Source: Holothuria scabra
Lineage: Eukaryota > Echinodermata > Holothuroidea > Aspidochirotida > Holothuriidae
Assembly: GCA_037179385.1 (NCBI GenBank)
Contig: CM074193.1
Location: forward strand, 7,895,547-7,959,546
Direction: 5' to 3'
DNA: 64,000 nt
In this document: positions 12,001 through 24,500 of the stretch, piece after piece
How the letters are laid out: every line of letters begins with the position of its first letter
Numbering within the stretch: position 1 is the first letter of the stretch
Notes under the pieces: model-generated
Told to the model about the DNA's origin: nothing
Database searches by the model: none
What the model saw: only the letters and a program-made list of their open reading frames with translations
Position numbers and translations under genes: made by a program

Positions 12001-12790
12001 TGAAGCTTATGATATCTGACAACAAGACAGCCTAGAGGCTTCAGTGCAATTCATGTGGGATTCAACTGTGCATGTAATAAATGGGCATATATACGTGACT
12101 ATGGGGTGGCACGGTTTAGTTCATGGTACGAGCGGCCGTATGTAGATGTACTTACGTACGTAGATAGGAAGCAAAGCACACATTACTTTTGTCACACTGA
12201 TTGATTCTACTTTTTGCACGTTCATTTCACACTTAAAATGGGCAGGCGCACACACACACACAATGTAGAAAATTGCTTGCGTATGTATTACAGCAGAATT
12301 TTCAAAAATCGTACTGTTCCGATTTTTGGCCTCCCGGAAAACCCAAAAACGGAACAAATACGATAAAATCGGACTAGTTGGCAAGCCTGTAATTATATGT
12401 TTTAAAGGATGAGAATTTGGTATGGGTGGCCTACTCTTACAGATATACACTCCCTTAAAAAAACTTGTGTCACCTGGTTGACCATATAACCCAATGTTCA
12501 AGTTCAAAGAAAGAAGGGGATTGGGGTCAGGGTACCTAGGAGGACCTAGTTCAGCTTTTTACCAAAATAGCGATTTTAGAGGATGTGAAATTGTAAGTAT
12601 TGATTTTTATTTCGAACAATATTGTTATGGAACAATGTGGTTAAATACTAACAAGATCTGTTTTTTTTTTCTTGATAGAACCCAGATAAAAGCTGTTACA
12701 AAGCTGTTGGTTTCAATCCATGCCATGGATCATGCATTGAATGTAACTAGTGATTACAGTCTCAAAGACCTTAAGAAGATACTTGACTGA
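1..12790 (+). CDS. PAXBP1: PAXBP1 (GCFC1), C-terminal part; 5' end outside the window
   Basis: Exons read from the sequence: <1-60, 817-1006, 1478-1695, 2246-2361, 3737-3936, 4821-4968, 7206-7324, 8494-8570, 8921-8981, 9511-9657, 10857-11011, 12679-12790 (stop TGA 12788-12790). The frame opens at base 2; the 12 exons total 1602 coding bases, 533 codons plus stop, with no internal stop. Recognisable family blocks: a coiled-coil piece with YEFFQEMRSYVRDLLDCLNE, a basic stretch (EEKQKNRRAAEREGRR) followed by an acidic SSDDEQTES, then the GCFC domain (KFERWKLDYSESYQEAYIGL, LYSPFIRLQLIDWNPLE, LPSIIDKVVLPKL, DDDVYMPLFPK, RQFWSCVKLFGNVLSW, LDGLLNRYILLSLQNSD), ending AMDHALNV..SLKDLKKILD. In vertebrates this nuclear protein links PAX3/7 to a histone methyltransferase complex and resembles the spliceosome-disassembly factor TFIP11 partner GCFC2; those roles are family knowledge. 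Human PAXBP1 is about 917 aa, so roughly the first 40% is missing here. GCFC2 is the main alternative; assignment as PAXBP1 is from remembered similarity. Confidence 0.9.
2420..2690. repeat. About 43-bp minisatellite in a PAXBP1 intron
   Basis: A diverged unit built around GCTGTAAATCARAATGGT recurs at about 2465, 2507, 2551, 2594 and 2637, spacing 42-44 bp, with decayed copies at the left edge. It lies in the intron after the exon ending at 2361. Short open frames through it (rich in Cys, Trp and Tyr) only reflect the repeat. Confidence 0.75.
2758..3487 (-). mobile_element. tRNA-derived SINE copy, split by a hAT MITE
   Basis: Bases 2758-2853 match the reverse complement of the SINE tail seen at 5200-5660 (AACAGCCCAGTTTCC, TTGGTTCAAGTTGAGCC). 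The match resumes at 3433 with CCCCATTGTTTATGC and continues toward the tRNA-like head to about 3487. The 579 bases between are a separate MITE (2854-3432). Confidence 0.75.
2854..3432. mobile_element. Non-autonomous hAT-like transposon (579 bp), nested in a SINE
   Basis: The left end starts CAGTGGTTCTCAAA and the right end, reverse complemented, starts CAATGGTTCTCAAA; further in, TACCGCCCCC is shared by both ends. The flanking octamers are CCCGACCC (2846-2853) and CCCAACCC (3433-3440), an 8-bp target duplication with one difference. 8-bp duplications and CA(G/A)TGGTTCTCAA ends are typical of hAT elements. An internal stretch (GTCACTAGAACTGTTGATG) occurs twice, about 121 bp apart. No coding capacity. 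Confidence 0.85.
3488..3590 (-). mobile_element. tRNA-derived SINE tail fragment
   Basis: Reverse-complement match to the SINE tail at 5200-5660 (GGAGTTTAACAGCTCAGTTT, GGTTCAAGTCGAGC, CAGTTGTGGCTCA). It immediately follows the preceding split SINE in the same orientation, so the two may be a tandem tail duplication like that at 5200-5660. Confidence 0.7.
5071..5660 (+). mobile_element. tRNA-Glu-derived SINE with a triplicated 156-bp tail
   Basis: The head (5071-5141) looks like a decayed tRNA-Glu gene: box A-like TGGTCTAATGGTAAG, anticodon stem-loop with loop CTCTCAC (anticodon CTC), and box B-like GGGTTCGCTTCCC. The tail from about 5200 (TAAGCAATGGAGTAG onward) is repeated with starts at 5200, 5356 and 5512, an exact 156-bp period, ending near 5660. 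It sits in the PAXBP1 intron after the exon ending at 4968. Other tails or whole copies occur at 2758, 3488, 6823, 15012, 32107 and 47818. Confidence 0.85.
5715..6623. repeat. 338-bp satellite, 2.7 copies
   Basis: The unit begins GCTCCAATC(G/T)GGGCATATTT at 5715, 6053 and 6391, an exact 338-bp period; the third copy stops at 6623 after ACGGTGAAGGGTT. Copies 2 and 3 are nearly identical and copy 1 is more diverged. GC content is clearly higher than the surrounding intron. A 40-bp core (GAATTTTCGGGTAGCTAC ... GCTCCGCGTGA) also occurs in single elements at about 19.85 kb and, weaker, 23.23 kb. Confidence 0.9.
6823..7053 (-). mobile_element. tRNA-derived SINE, diverged copy
   Basis: On the minus strand it reads head (GAGGTCTAGATGATAGAGC, box B-like GAGTTTGATTCCCAGG), then CATACTAAAGACTTTAAAAA and AACAATGGAGTTAGGAAAAC, in the same order as the copy at 5071. 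It ends 150 bp upstream of the PAXBP1 exon at 7206. Confidence 0.7.
8040..8115. repeat. TAGGCCTA-type palindromic motif cluster (small)
   Basis: Dense overlapping CCTAGGCTAGGCCTAGCC-type sequence in a PAXBP1 intron, followed by CATAACGTTAAG. The same vocabulary recurs at 11330-11640, 33020-33340 and 43370-43760. Confidence 0.5.
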
Positions 12791-15700
12791 AGACAACATG
12801 ATGTTCAAGAATGATTCACATCGAATGATCATGTTCTGTCCGGGCTGATGATAAATGAGCAGTTTGAGCACAAATGAAGCTACTGCTATGGTATCAAAAT
12901 CAACTGCTTTATCATACAAACATGCTGCAGTCAGTACAGCTATGCAGTGCCCTGATAAAACTTTGTACTAAAGTTAGCTCCAGCATTCAATTAGATGAAG
13001 GGTTTGAAGGAACAAGGGTTAAATCTACAAGAGGGTATTGAAAGTGAAATACTGTCAGGCAGAGCTGATTTGACATGACTACTTTCACTGAGTGATAGTG
13101 ATTGTTCAAAACCCATGAATTTATTTGTTCAATAATATCATCACCTGTCCTGAAGGTCTAATTAGGCAACCCCTTGGGCTTCAAACCTTGATCAGTACAC
13201 CACATGTGACTTACTTGCGTGCTTGTCCATAATGTGTGATGTCATCCATTTTGGAAATCAAGGCAGTAATTACCATGGAAAGTAGAATAATTTAAGAAAT
13301 TTGTTTCCTTATAAGCCATCCCAGTGAAGTAGGGCATAGGTCATAAGAATGGAATAATTTACTTTGTTGAGACTATAAACTTTCCTTCAAAACTCAGTCC
13401 TTTCATCCTTTGAACAATTCGTTTGAAGTTTTCCCACATCAAGTAAACAGGAAAGTGTAATCATTTTGTCATAATTATATTTATAGATAATTTTTATCTT
13501 AATGCTACCATGAATTGAGATGTAGTCACACTAGTCAGTGGGTCACTAAGTTGTAGCCTAAGTTCTTTGTAACTTTTTAATTTTGTTTCTGTTTATGACC
13601 CTAGCTTGAAAGCAATGACTTTAGTGTACATAAGACAAAAGTGTGTTAAGAGTGTCCAAATTTGACACAGTATGTTGGAATATTTTGGCTGATAAGAAGA
13701 CAAAAACCAGGGCAAAAGAAAATGACTACATGGTATCCCATTGCTGTACTCCCAGCTCCCACAATGCTTTTGTGTCTTCAAAATCTCAGACTTCCCTGTG
13801 CTATTCTTGGGGTTAAGAAACACTTTTGGATTTCCTTCACACTTTTGATATTTCAAGCATTTAAAGTAGCTTACAATTTCTTGTCTGACCTGACACAAAA
13901 ACCTGTTCAGTAAATGCTTGCTTGGTTATTGTTTTGGGATGGAGAAGTTCATTTACAGTCAGTTTTATGTTAACAAAAAGGATAACAGCAGAGAAATAGT
14001 TTTCAACCTTCAAAAGTTCTGTTCATTACCAATAAACAATATTTTAATGAGATGATGGGAGATATTGGAAAAAGTGATACACTGGCATTGGAGCAAATAA
14101 TGTGAAAGGAAGCAGGAAAACTTTTCTTTTTTCCACATTTTTATGCTACCAGATCATTGAAACAAGGTATTCTGTTACAGCATTAAAAAATAGTTCTGTT
14201 CATTGCTTCAATATAACCCTTAATATTAACACTTTTTGCCAAAGTACTGCAATTTCAGCAGCACTGCTGCATGCTCTACTTGTTGTCCGTGTATTTTTTT
14301 TCCTGTACAATAGGTAGCATATCATGTACATCAGTGTCAGCCTTGGAAATGTTTCAACTGAGTTATTGGTATTAGTTAAAAACAGTAGTATTATTGTAGA
14401 AGGTAATGTCTGTATTGCTGCTTCCTTTCCCCACATTGATAAAAATCCTGCAAAGAAATACTTGTGAAGATAAATATGTGTTCACACGAACTAGCTGAAT
14501 CGGTGGAATAAATTGAAAGGTAGATGTTGGATTCTGGGTTTCCTGTAAGGAAATTTAAAAAGTTAGGGAACTACTGAAGAACCTGAATTTCTTATCAGTA
14601 AATCTGAGATTGCAAGGCCCACCAAGGTTCTCTGATGACATTTTTAAAGTCAAGAGCTTTATTCAGAGAAAATATTGAGTTTCATGAAAATACCAGTGTA
14701 GTTGCCAATGCCACTTGATGATCTGTTGTCCAGTTTCTGATTTGGTTATCTCCAGAGCTTGGAAAAGTTTACCTAACTGATTTTTGAAACAATTACAAAA
14801 GTAAAGCTCCCTCCTATTGCAGAGAACTTGGAATTTCATGACAGAAGAGTTGAGAAAACTATACTGTAGTTGACTGGTGTCACAAATGGCAAATACCTTA
14901 ATATTTCATTTTTCAGAGCAATTGTTACTTCCATTCAGTGATCATATTTCAAAATTTCTGTTTCTGTGATACCTCACAGCTTTGATAATACTTTTTACAG
15001 CTTGACAAGTTCGTTAGATGGAGTTTTACGGCCCAGTTTCCAACCTATTGGTTCAAGTCAAGCCAGCCACAGCCTTTTTTTCAGCTTGACAAGTATTTTG
15101 TGTAACCCCCACTTCAGTTTGATGTATTGGCTTAACCTTCAACTCTAGCTGTGAGACAAATGCTCTGAACCTAATCTCTACTCACCTACTGTTTTGTTAT
15201 CATATTTTCTTTGTTTGAAATGAAATGTTCACATCAGGAACTACCAAACTAGCATCAAGTTATTTTATTTGGAAACCATTTTTTTATAAAAAGAGCAATA
15301 AAGCGATTCCAAAGGATCATTTTTAGCATTCAGCTCAGAAGACTGAAATGCCTAGAAAAGCCACCAACTTAAAAATTCTCTCAAAAGTGGAAACACTTTT
15401 GTTATATTTTCTCAAAAGGGGAAACACCTTTGTTATATTTTCTGTTGCAAATACTTGATAATGTTTTACATCTTCAATTAATATGTCACACCCACATTTA
15501 GGCAAATTCTGTCAGAAAAGTCTGCCATTACTGGGGGTGGTCATGCATATTTCTCATTCCTTTTGTCTTTCTGTATGAGTATACTTCCACCAATTCAATT
15601 CCTGCTTATAGTAAGGTAAACCTCAAAAGATTCAAAATTCAAAAGATGAAGGTTACAGCCATTACAAAGTATTGTGGGCTCTTGGTTTGCATTGCATTGC

Positions 15701-18516
15701 ATTTTTTTTTGACATATTACTATGAGGAAAAGTGACAAGCAGCAAAAGACAGTCTATCCCTCGCACCTTTATAATTGCTATTTGGAAAAGGTACAATGCC
15801 CCCATCCATTAATCTGATAAGATTTGTTTTTGGTTAATTGCAGGACAGTGCCTTCAAAGTATTCACCTTTTCTGCATCACCTTTAGTGCATCTCATGGTA
15901 GTACAGATATGAACTTTATTTGAATTTATCTCAATTTAGAAAATGGAACTTTTTGTTAAAAGAGAAAACTTTCCTTTTTAACTGGTGAATGTCATTCTAA
16001 TATGATACAAATAAGAAATTTTTTGACCAGCAAAATGGAAGTGTTAGTAGTATTTGAACATCTTAAAGTTGCCACGACTGAGCAATGCCATATTTCTCAT
16101 GAATAAATACAAGGAAATGGAAGTTTTGTATTAAAATCTCTTTTCAACATTTTCATGTAAAAAACTGTACAAAAGAAAGCTTTTCATAAATAATAAAATG
16201 TGATGAATTATGCTGAAAGTGAAAATGAAATAATTGCATTTCTTTTTTTACTTCAAATGTGTGACTAAGGAATAAGATGCTTCAAAGCATATTAATAGCA
16301 GGCTTAATCAAATTAGTCTGTGTATATTTCTGAGGAACGGTGTTTAACACTCCTTCAAAAATAGTACAAACACTCACATAAATTTCTGTAAAATGTTTAA
16401 TGTTCACGACAGCAAGTACCAGAAACTATTACCCATTGTCATGGTAATGGGGTAAAATTGTAAAACTCTAGTTATGCAAAGACTGGGTTTAAAATTTCAG
16501 GCATGACAACATCCTATCTCACAGCTGATGACATTTACTGTCAGAAAGTGACAAATTAATGGTTATAATTTAAAACTATTAATATAATTCAACGGTTAAT
16601 TGGACAGAACCCTCCCCTTTTTTCATTGCCTTATTCTCCAGCATTTATTTTACACATTGGCATAAAAAGAAAGTTGACAGATGAAAGGAGCAAAAACCTG
16701 CAACTTTTTGCCCTCACCACTATTTTGAAACATAAAGTAGGTATGGTTTTAAAATCGTTGTAAAAAAAGACAAACTGCTGCAAAAATGTTCAAAATGTAT
16801 TTCCAATGTCAATCTCCTTTCAGTTTATTTTACTAATGCACAACTATGCTCAAATAATTTGTTATTAAAAAAATCTTTTAAAATATGAAAACAACATTGT
16901 TGTGTGTGCAACTTTTTCAAAGTGGAAGTGGAAGCATAAGAATAAAATTCAAATTGGAACTGTTCAAAATATGTAAACATCGTTACATTTTATCCCTTTA
17001 GAGTAAGTAGTGGAAGAGAACAACTGAGGTTTCTTCTTTCCAGAAACGTGTTTTGAGTACTTTTCTGTCCATAAATAATACAGTATACATTTTACAAAAT
17101 GTTAAAGATCCCTGAGTAAACACATTGACAGAATATCTTTACTTCTCTTTTGAACCTGGTTGTAACTGGTCCAAATTATCTGAAAAAAAAAGAAGTAAAA
17201 GTCAAAATGATAATTTTGTAGAGGGCTGGTCAGGGGGAGGGGAGTATGTTCCAGCAATGACTTACTCTATCAGTAAGACTGCTGAAAGCTCATTTAGGAG
17301 CTCTGTTAGCTCACTGGTTGTAATATAAAGGTCTCATTTTCCAACATGTCACACTTCTACGAAAAAAGGGAGGCCTAAAACTCTCAAATCCCAATGATGA
17401 TTTGTAATGTTGAACAGCATCAGTATTGCTTTACTTGTATCATATATAATTTGTTACTAACCAGCTGACACACAATAGACCTCATGTAAGTGACATCACA
17501 GAAAAGAAACCATCATGTCCTTGTTAGGGTAAGCATACAGTGTTACTGTATGTCTTACACTCAACGAATGCAGACAGCTGATTTGTGTAGAAATATGTGC
17601 ATAAGTCTACTTCACACTAGAGGGAGGCTAGAAACTGTATGATTCATTTACTGCCCTTGAGAATAAAGTCCCACAGAGTCATTGGGAAAGGTTTAATGGC
17701 AATGCATGGGTTAGTTAGTTGGGAATTTAACAACACAACAACAAGAATGTGCTGTATATTGTCAGCACTCGGCAAGATCAAATAAAATTTCAAATATGGT
17801 TCAAGTTCAAGTTTGGTTTTAAATACAGTGCAATTAAATTTTAAGTCCTTTCCCTACAGTTTCCTCTTATGACAGGCAGGAATACTGTGAAATATTAGTG
17901 ATGGGATGGTGGTACCATTGAAAAGCATTTATTAGTTGTAACATGCCCTTGCAATGATGGCTGAACAAACAAACTTTTTTGCAAGAAATACAAGAGTGAG
18001 CCCACTGGAGAAAAATTTTGACAGTTTAATTAAATATTTATTTCAAATTCCAAGTGATACCATCTTCTCTGACCTCAGCCTCCCTAGAGTACATCTTGCA
18101 TTTGTCCTCATACCATCTAGCTCAACAGGTTAAGCAAAGGGCCTCTTTGCCACCAATCTCAATGCAAACACTTAAAATTACTTTCAAATATCCTAATTCC
18201 AAAATGTAAAACTTTTCATCAATCACAATTTTTTTAATTGTACATCACAAATTTTTTAATTGTACATCATCTTTTCATTAGGTATGAAATTAAGTCACAT
18301 AGGCTACAACACAAACCATAATGGTTGTGGATATTTGGAGATGCAACCTCAACTGTAACTTTTACTAGTCCATCATGATTGATCAGATCCCCATTTCATT
18401 CCATTCTTTCCTCTTGAAATCTGTCATCTTCATGGACTGCTAACATGACTACTACTTTGGGTACCAACTTGGTTATCAACCATTTTCAATAAAACGCCAT
18501 ACAGACATTTTACATT
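12791..18516. other. Convergent intergenic/3' UTR region, no gene seen
   Basis: AT-rich sequence between the stop of PAXBP1 and the stop of HDAC8 (opposite strands). AATAAA at 14031-14036, and other AATAAA/TTTATT hexamers on both strands, could serve as polyadenylation signals; none can be singled out. One SINE tail fragment lies at 15012-15082. Open frames here are short, with no family resemblance I recognise. Confidence 0.6.
15012..15082 (-). mobile_element. SINE tail fragment
   Basis: Reverse-complement match to the 5200-5660 SINE tail (TTAGATGGAGTTTTACGGCC, AACCTATTGGTTCAAGTCAA, CCAGCCACAGCC). Confidence 0.65.
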
Positions 18517-21500
18517 TTACTTACTGAATATTGTTGGCACAATTTTGCTCAAGTACTGTTTAGTATTCAGGTTTTGCCTGTTTGAAGGAGAAATCTCCAG
18601 CTGGTAGTCTGGTCCATAGTCCAAAAAGAACTGGGGTAAAAAATAATGATTTAGATTTTAATACTTCAGCAAAACTGTAGAAATTTCACCAAATTCTGGT
18701 GCTTAAGTTGAGGACACTTCACATAAGTTCAACATACTGCAAAAACAATGCAACTATTTTTCTAACATTCTATTTCAACTGATATCAGTTTCAAGAAAAT
18801 TATTTCCATTTTCATAACCCTGATTTATAAAAGCATCTATAATGAATAGTCGTCCAATTAATGAAAGAATGTTTATGCAAGGGCGTAGACAAAATCATGC
18901 AAGACTGTATTTCCTATTGGCAGTCGTTCTTCATTCCAACATACATTCACACAGCAGCATGCTATTTGTGCTTTGAATATAGAAATGTATGCTGACACAT
19001 TCTGTACACTGCAGAGCAAATGAGTAAATGGGGATTTTTGTTGGATTATTAAACAGTGCACAGAAGATGACTATGGTAGACAAGCAATAAAACTACACTA
19101 TGAAAGGTGCTGAAACATTATGTTATGTTGGACAGGGATGGGGGGGAGCACAAAGTTTTTTCCAAGAATCATCAAGATTATGGGTACTTAAAATCCTTCA
19201 TTTGGCTATAAGTTTTCAAATTCACTCATAGTTTGATGTCTGGAACACTTTAAATGCATTCTTAGTGCCTTCACTGGACTTTGATCATATTCAAGCATAA
19301 AGAATTAACTCAAAATCACGTCAATCAAATATTGTCAACCTCACATAAATTTCTAATTTCCTAACAGGAGAATGGGTACATCATGGCATTCTGCATGAAA
19401 AGAGAATAACACACAAAACTATGCTCAATACAGGCACCTATGAAATAAATTTTACCTCATTGTCTGGTATTTCAGAATTAAGCCTGACACCAACAGCCAC
19501 AGCTGTGAGGAGTGTCCAACAGCGTGCAGTATTAGGAGTGTTGTATCCACCTGAAAAAGGAAGGAAAATCAGATAATACAACAAGTTTGCTGTAGTTAAT
19601 TCAACAAGTTTTCTGTACTTCCCTCAAGTTAGTGAACAATTATTAGAGTATAATTACACACACACACAGGACATACCCGTATTCAATGCCTTATGGGGTA
19701 CACAGGTCTGTTCCCCGTAAGGAAATGGTCTGAATTCCCCCCGTTTATGTTATTTTAGCCGTTTATGTCACGCGGCACATGAATGCCGCGAGTGTGGGCG
19801 GGCTCTTGCATATCACATGACAGAGTTCATTGCTGTGTCCGAATTTTTGGGTAGCTATGCCAGTTACGGGCTCCGCGTGAGCGAGGAAAGACATGCGAGG
19901 CCTCAGTTCTCGTTAGCGGCTTTTACCCGGCAAGGTATCGTTTACAGGCTCACACACACACAATTTAAAATGGTATTAGCACACCAGGTTTCTATAGAGA
20001 AGTTTCCTGGCCCATTTCTGCAATTTTTTCCATCCTATGTTCCAGGAATAATGTTCATTGACTTCTCAACTTATCCAAAAGAAATACCTTGAAAAAGACT
20101 TTGAAAATTCCAGATAACAAACATAATAATCCTCTTCAGATAATTGCAAATCATTTTCCACATTACACTGAGCTGACAAAGTATGCTTACATCAAATACC
20201 CTATCAGTTCACACTCTGAATGTAAAAAAACCAATGGTTTCTCTTCAAAGCTAACCTTATAGCAGTTGAGTATAGTTTGATCTTTAGTGGGTACAACAAT
20301 CAGTCTTTTTACTCCTCCCATTTAAGACCTCACACCCCAACCCACTCTGCCCATGCTCATTTTTGTAATTGTCTATACACTTTGGTGTATTAATACTAAA
20401 ATTGAATAATGGCAAAAAACTCAAAAGAAAAATTCAAAACAAAAAATTTGACATTTAATGCTCAGCTAATGGCTAAAACCTTGAGTTAAACAATGTCCTG
20501 CAATAATTGATTTCAACTATCTATTAAATGTCTTTCTGCAACATTTAGCCATTTCCACTGTCCCTTCTAACATCTTGGATGCTTGTCTGATATCATTTTG
20601 TGATTTTTTTGCAATTTTACATAAATTATAAATATATCATAATGTAAGTTACTCACCACCCCCAAGCAAGAGTGTTGGTAGATTCCATTGTAAGATGTAA
20701 TTGACACAGTTTGCTACCCCTCTAGGAGTAAGATTAAAACAATTCATGTGGTCACCAACTAAAGTATCTGCACCACACTGTATCACCACAACTGATGGCT
20801 GGTATATCTTATGAACTTTTGTCATAATTCTGAAAAACAGAAATAAGAAGAAGACCAATTATTTCAAGGTCAAGAGCAGTGGTCTCAAAATTATATTGAA
20901 GCAACTACTAAATTTTGCTATTTTTTCTGTCATTTTCCATCCAAGAAGCTTTCGGGATATTTAAAGGCTTAAATATTCAACATTCAAGGTTAACCAAGAT
21001 ATTACTACATGTAAATATGACAATTCAGTGAAAACACATTGTCACATGATTGTCAAGAGCCATTCACAAACCACTATAGACTACTATCCTTGTTCAAATT
21101 GGGGTGACTGCATTTTCCCTCTATATGAGCATCTCAAAAAAAAAGTTTTAGTGAAATAACACCGCTTTCTGATAAGTATATTCATCATATTTAAGGGTCA
21201 AGATTAAACTACTTAGGTTTACCAAGAAATGCATCAAGAACCCTATGTCCATCAGCTAATATCAGGTTGATAACTGATAAACACATGCAATATTTGCTTC
21301 TTCTAAAATAGCACACAGGGAGTAAAAAAGGCATGGATGTATCCCACTGTCCCATTCCTGTAACTGACTTTCATGTTTAAAAGCAACTGGGGCACTAAAA
21401 TATTATCCTCAACTTGTCCCATAGCTTCATTGGCCACTTCTTGGAATATGAAGCCCAGAAAAACCTATTTTAAATCTTTTGTAAAGTGCTGTCATTTACA

Positions 21501-24500
21501 TTGTCTTTATTGTAATTCAAGGAACCGGGGTAATGTGAACCAAATTACTGTGTGACATAAATAACTTGTGTACAAATTGCTGGATTTGGTTCAACATAGA
21601 CAGCCTTTGTAGAATGTGAAGATCATCAAAAATAACTTCTTCAAAAGTTACAGTGGAGATGCTCAATAAAGTGTTAACAAATCCCAATGGCTCATTTATT
21701 TCAAACAGCAAATCCATGGTTTAAGTTGCCTTAGATGAATTAATGTTAAACTTACAGAACCACTTTTATGACAACAGTGTTCTTCCCATTTTGGCAACTG
21801 TCCAACAGTCAACTGCTGAGCTTTTGATGTGAGTCTGACAAAAATTTGCATTGTTTTCAATATCACACTCATGGCTACCCTAAGTAGGTTTCATCTAATC
21901 TTTGCTGTGCCAAACACCACATGAATTTTTGTAGTACAATGTGTTTCTTTGTCTCTTTGAGGAGACTTTACCTACAATATGAACAGGAACAGTTAATTTA
22001 CCCTTTGAAGACAGTGAAAAATATAACATCTGTAATTCCATCTTGAAGTGGTAAATTGACACTGTAATAGCGCCCTCTTCCATGACCAACATCATCAACA
22101 TTTCCAGTACCTTCACAAGTAAAATGAAACAAGAAGATAAAATGGTCATGCCAAATAAACTCCACTTTTCCTAGTGCAGAATGTTTCAAATATATGCAAA
22201 GTGTAGTAATGAGGTGCATCCCTTCATATTTACACTGTACCAGCACAGACATTTAATATTATTCCTATATTCTACTTTCAGAGATGGTTCCATTTTTAGA
22301 CAGAGCAACCCAATTGCTCGACTCTGAACATACATCTTAGAACATCATAGAAGGGCTATAAAACATCCATCTAAGGCTGTTTGTGGATGCTCTGCACCAT
22401 GCAACCCACAATGGAGGTCTGCTTAGATAAGAGCAAAGGCAGGCCTCCTTTTCTGTTTTCAAGAAATGGCCACCATACTTGGAATCCCTGGGGATGTAGC
22501 TTTTTGGGGGAGCAGAAGTCATTGAGGGTAACTTCTGGTTTCCACTCTTCAGCTCTTCACTACAGAGTCAAGAAGAAGAGTATAATTTATAAAGTAGTTT
22601 TATGGTCACATGACATCACTTACCTGGGTAAAATCCAGGGGAGTGTTTATGAAAGGAAACAGTCATGACTTTAGGAGTGTGAGCAAATGCATCTTGTACA
22701 GCTGTAGATGTAGAAATATTTTCAAGTTACTGCCTTTCAAAGTATTATTCTATTGCAGAGAGCATTGTAAAACAGTAAACATATGAAGGTAATATTTTAT
22801 CTGGGCCTATTTCCAAATGTCCCCTCTATACCACTAGAAAAATTAACATTCCAATTGAATAACCCTGTCACTACGACAGCACAGGAAGTCTCACAATTAT
22901 AAAGTGTCCTTTACTTTCCCTCCAAGAATTTTTTTATATTTCTGAACACAAAGACAATAACCTAAATACAGTCACCTGATTTTCAATAGCCCACCATGAA
23001 ATAGGATACCCCAAGCAAAACTACATAAATAGCTAGTATGACTAAGCCTGATGTATATTGGCTGGGTCAGGTTTCAAAATTCATCACACATAAATGTATT
23101 ATAATTTGCATGCAAATCTAATAAAGATCTGCTTTTTTCTCCACTACTGTAAACTGGCCCTCCTGTCCTCACAGTTCACATTAGCTTTCAATAAATTGAT
23201 ACTGCATGACAGACTTCATTGTAGTGACAGATTTTTCAGGTAGCTACACCATTTATGAGCCCTGTGTGAGCAAGGAGAGACGTATGAGGCTTGAGTTCTG
23301 GCGTGCCAGTGTCTGCTACGGCAGTGTTTGTCGGTCCACACAAACTGAGGGTAAATCTTATGCACATGGAAAAAATGTAAGCATTTAATTTATATTTATA
23401 TAGATACTTCTACCAACCCTAATCAGAGTCATAATATCTTGTATACTTACCATCGCCATGGTGTAGATCTAGGTCTATGTACAGGACTCTCTTGTAAGTT
23501 TGAGTTAGTTGTAATAGACTGACGACGACATCATTCATGTAACAGAATCCAGCTGCTTCATCCCTGGAAGAAATATCTAACCAGTTTCATGTTTTAGCAA
23601 TGGGTTTGTGAGTTATCCCATTTTTTTTTTCCCTAGCAATGCTGGAGTGAAAGTAACATCTGACTACAGTATGGCCACATGGAAGCACTTTACACTATAA
23701 AAACACATTGGGAGGGGAATACAAAATGGCCTCCAATAGGCCTTACATGCAGCTCAAAATAAATGTTGAAAGCAGAAAAAGAACTTTTGGGTTTAACTTG
23801 GTTGAAGTTTTGAATGTTTCTAAACTGGTAAAGAAAAACAAGCACTAGCAAAAATGCAGTAATGCTTTGCAGGGAAAAATGATGAGCCTGTTGAGGGGGA
23901 AATTGGTCGTACCCTATCAAGGGGAAAGCATTGTATTAACTGCTCAAGCAAAAATTAAAAATCCCCATTGGGCAGGCGGTCAATTCATAATACCCACTGA
24001 CACTTTTCCAAATAGCAGCTACAAAGGATTGTGGGATAGGTTTTAGGTATGCATAATTTATGTCAATGACATTTTACTGTAGCAAAAAATAATGCACACC
24101 AACATTCTGTCCCATAATCCTTTGCAAAAGCTATTTGGAAAAGTGTCTATGCAGGAGGACAGGGGTAATGTCTGCATGAGTGTTTCATTTGGTAATGCCG
24201 ACCCAAGAGGATAACTGTTATGAGAGTAGAGGGGAATAATTGGTTTGTGCTAGCAGGAAAATTTGGTAATGACTGTGCAGAGGAAAACTAAAGGCAAGAC
24301 ACACATATTATCAGAAAAAAAATATTGGCCCACATGTAACACCCTTTCCTTGAAACAGAACAACATATAAATAATTTAAGATAAAATTTGCAGGGAAATA
24401 CTGCAGTTGTTTTAGAGAAAATAATCATGTTTGTAGACACAGAAAGATAGATATTTCAAAATTATAGTGAAGCAGAACTCTTTTCAAGAGAAGAAAGTCA

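Noticed and set aside
19817..20092. 91-codon gene
   Set aside because: The start overlaps a dispersed repeat (related frame at 23206), it lies in an HDAC8 intron, and it runs into a (CA)n tract.
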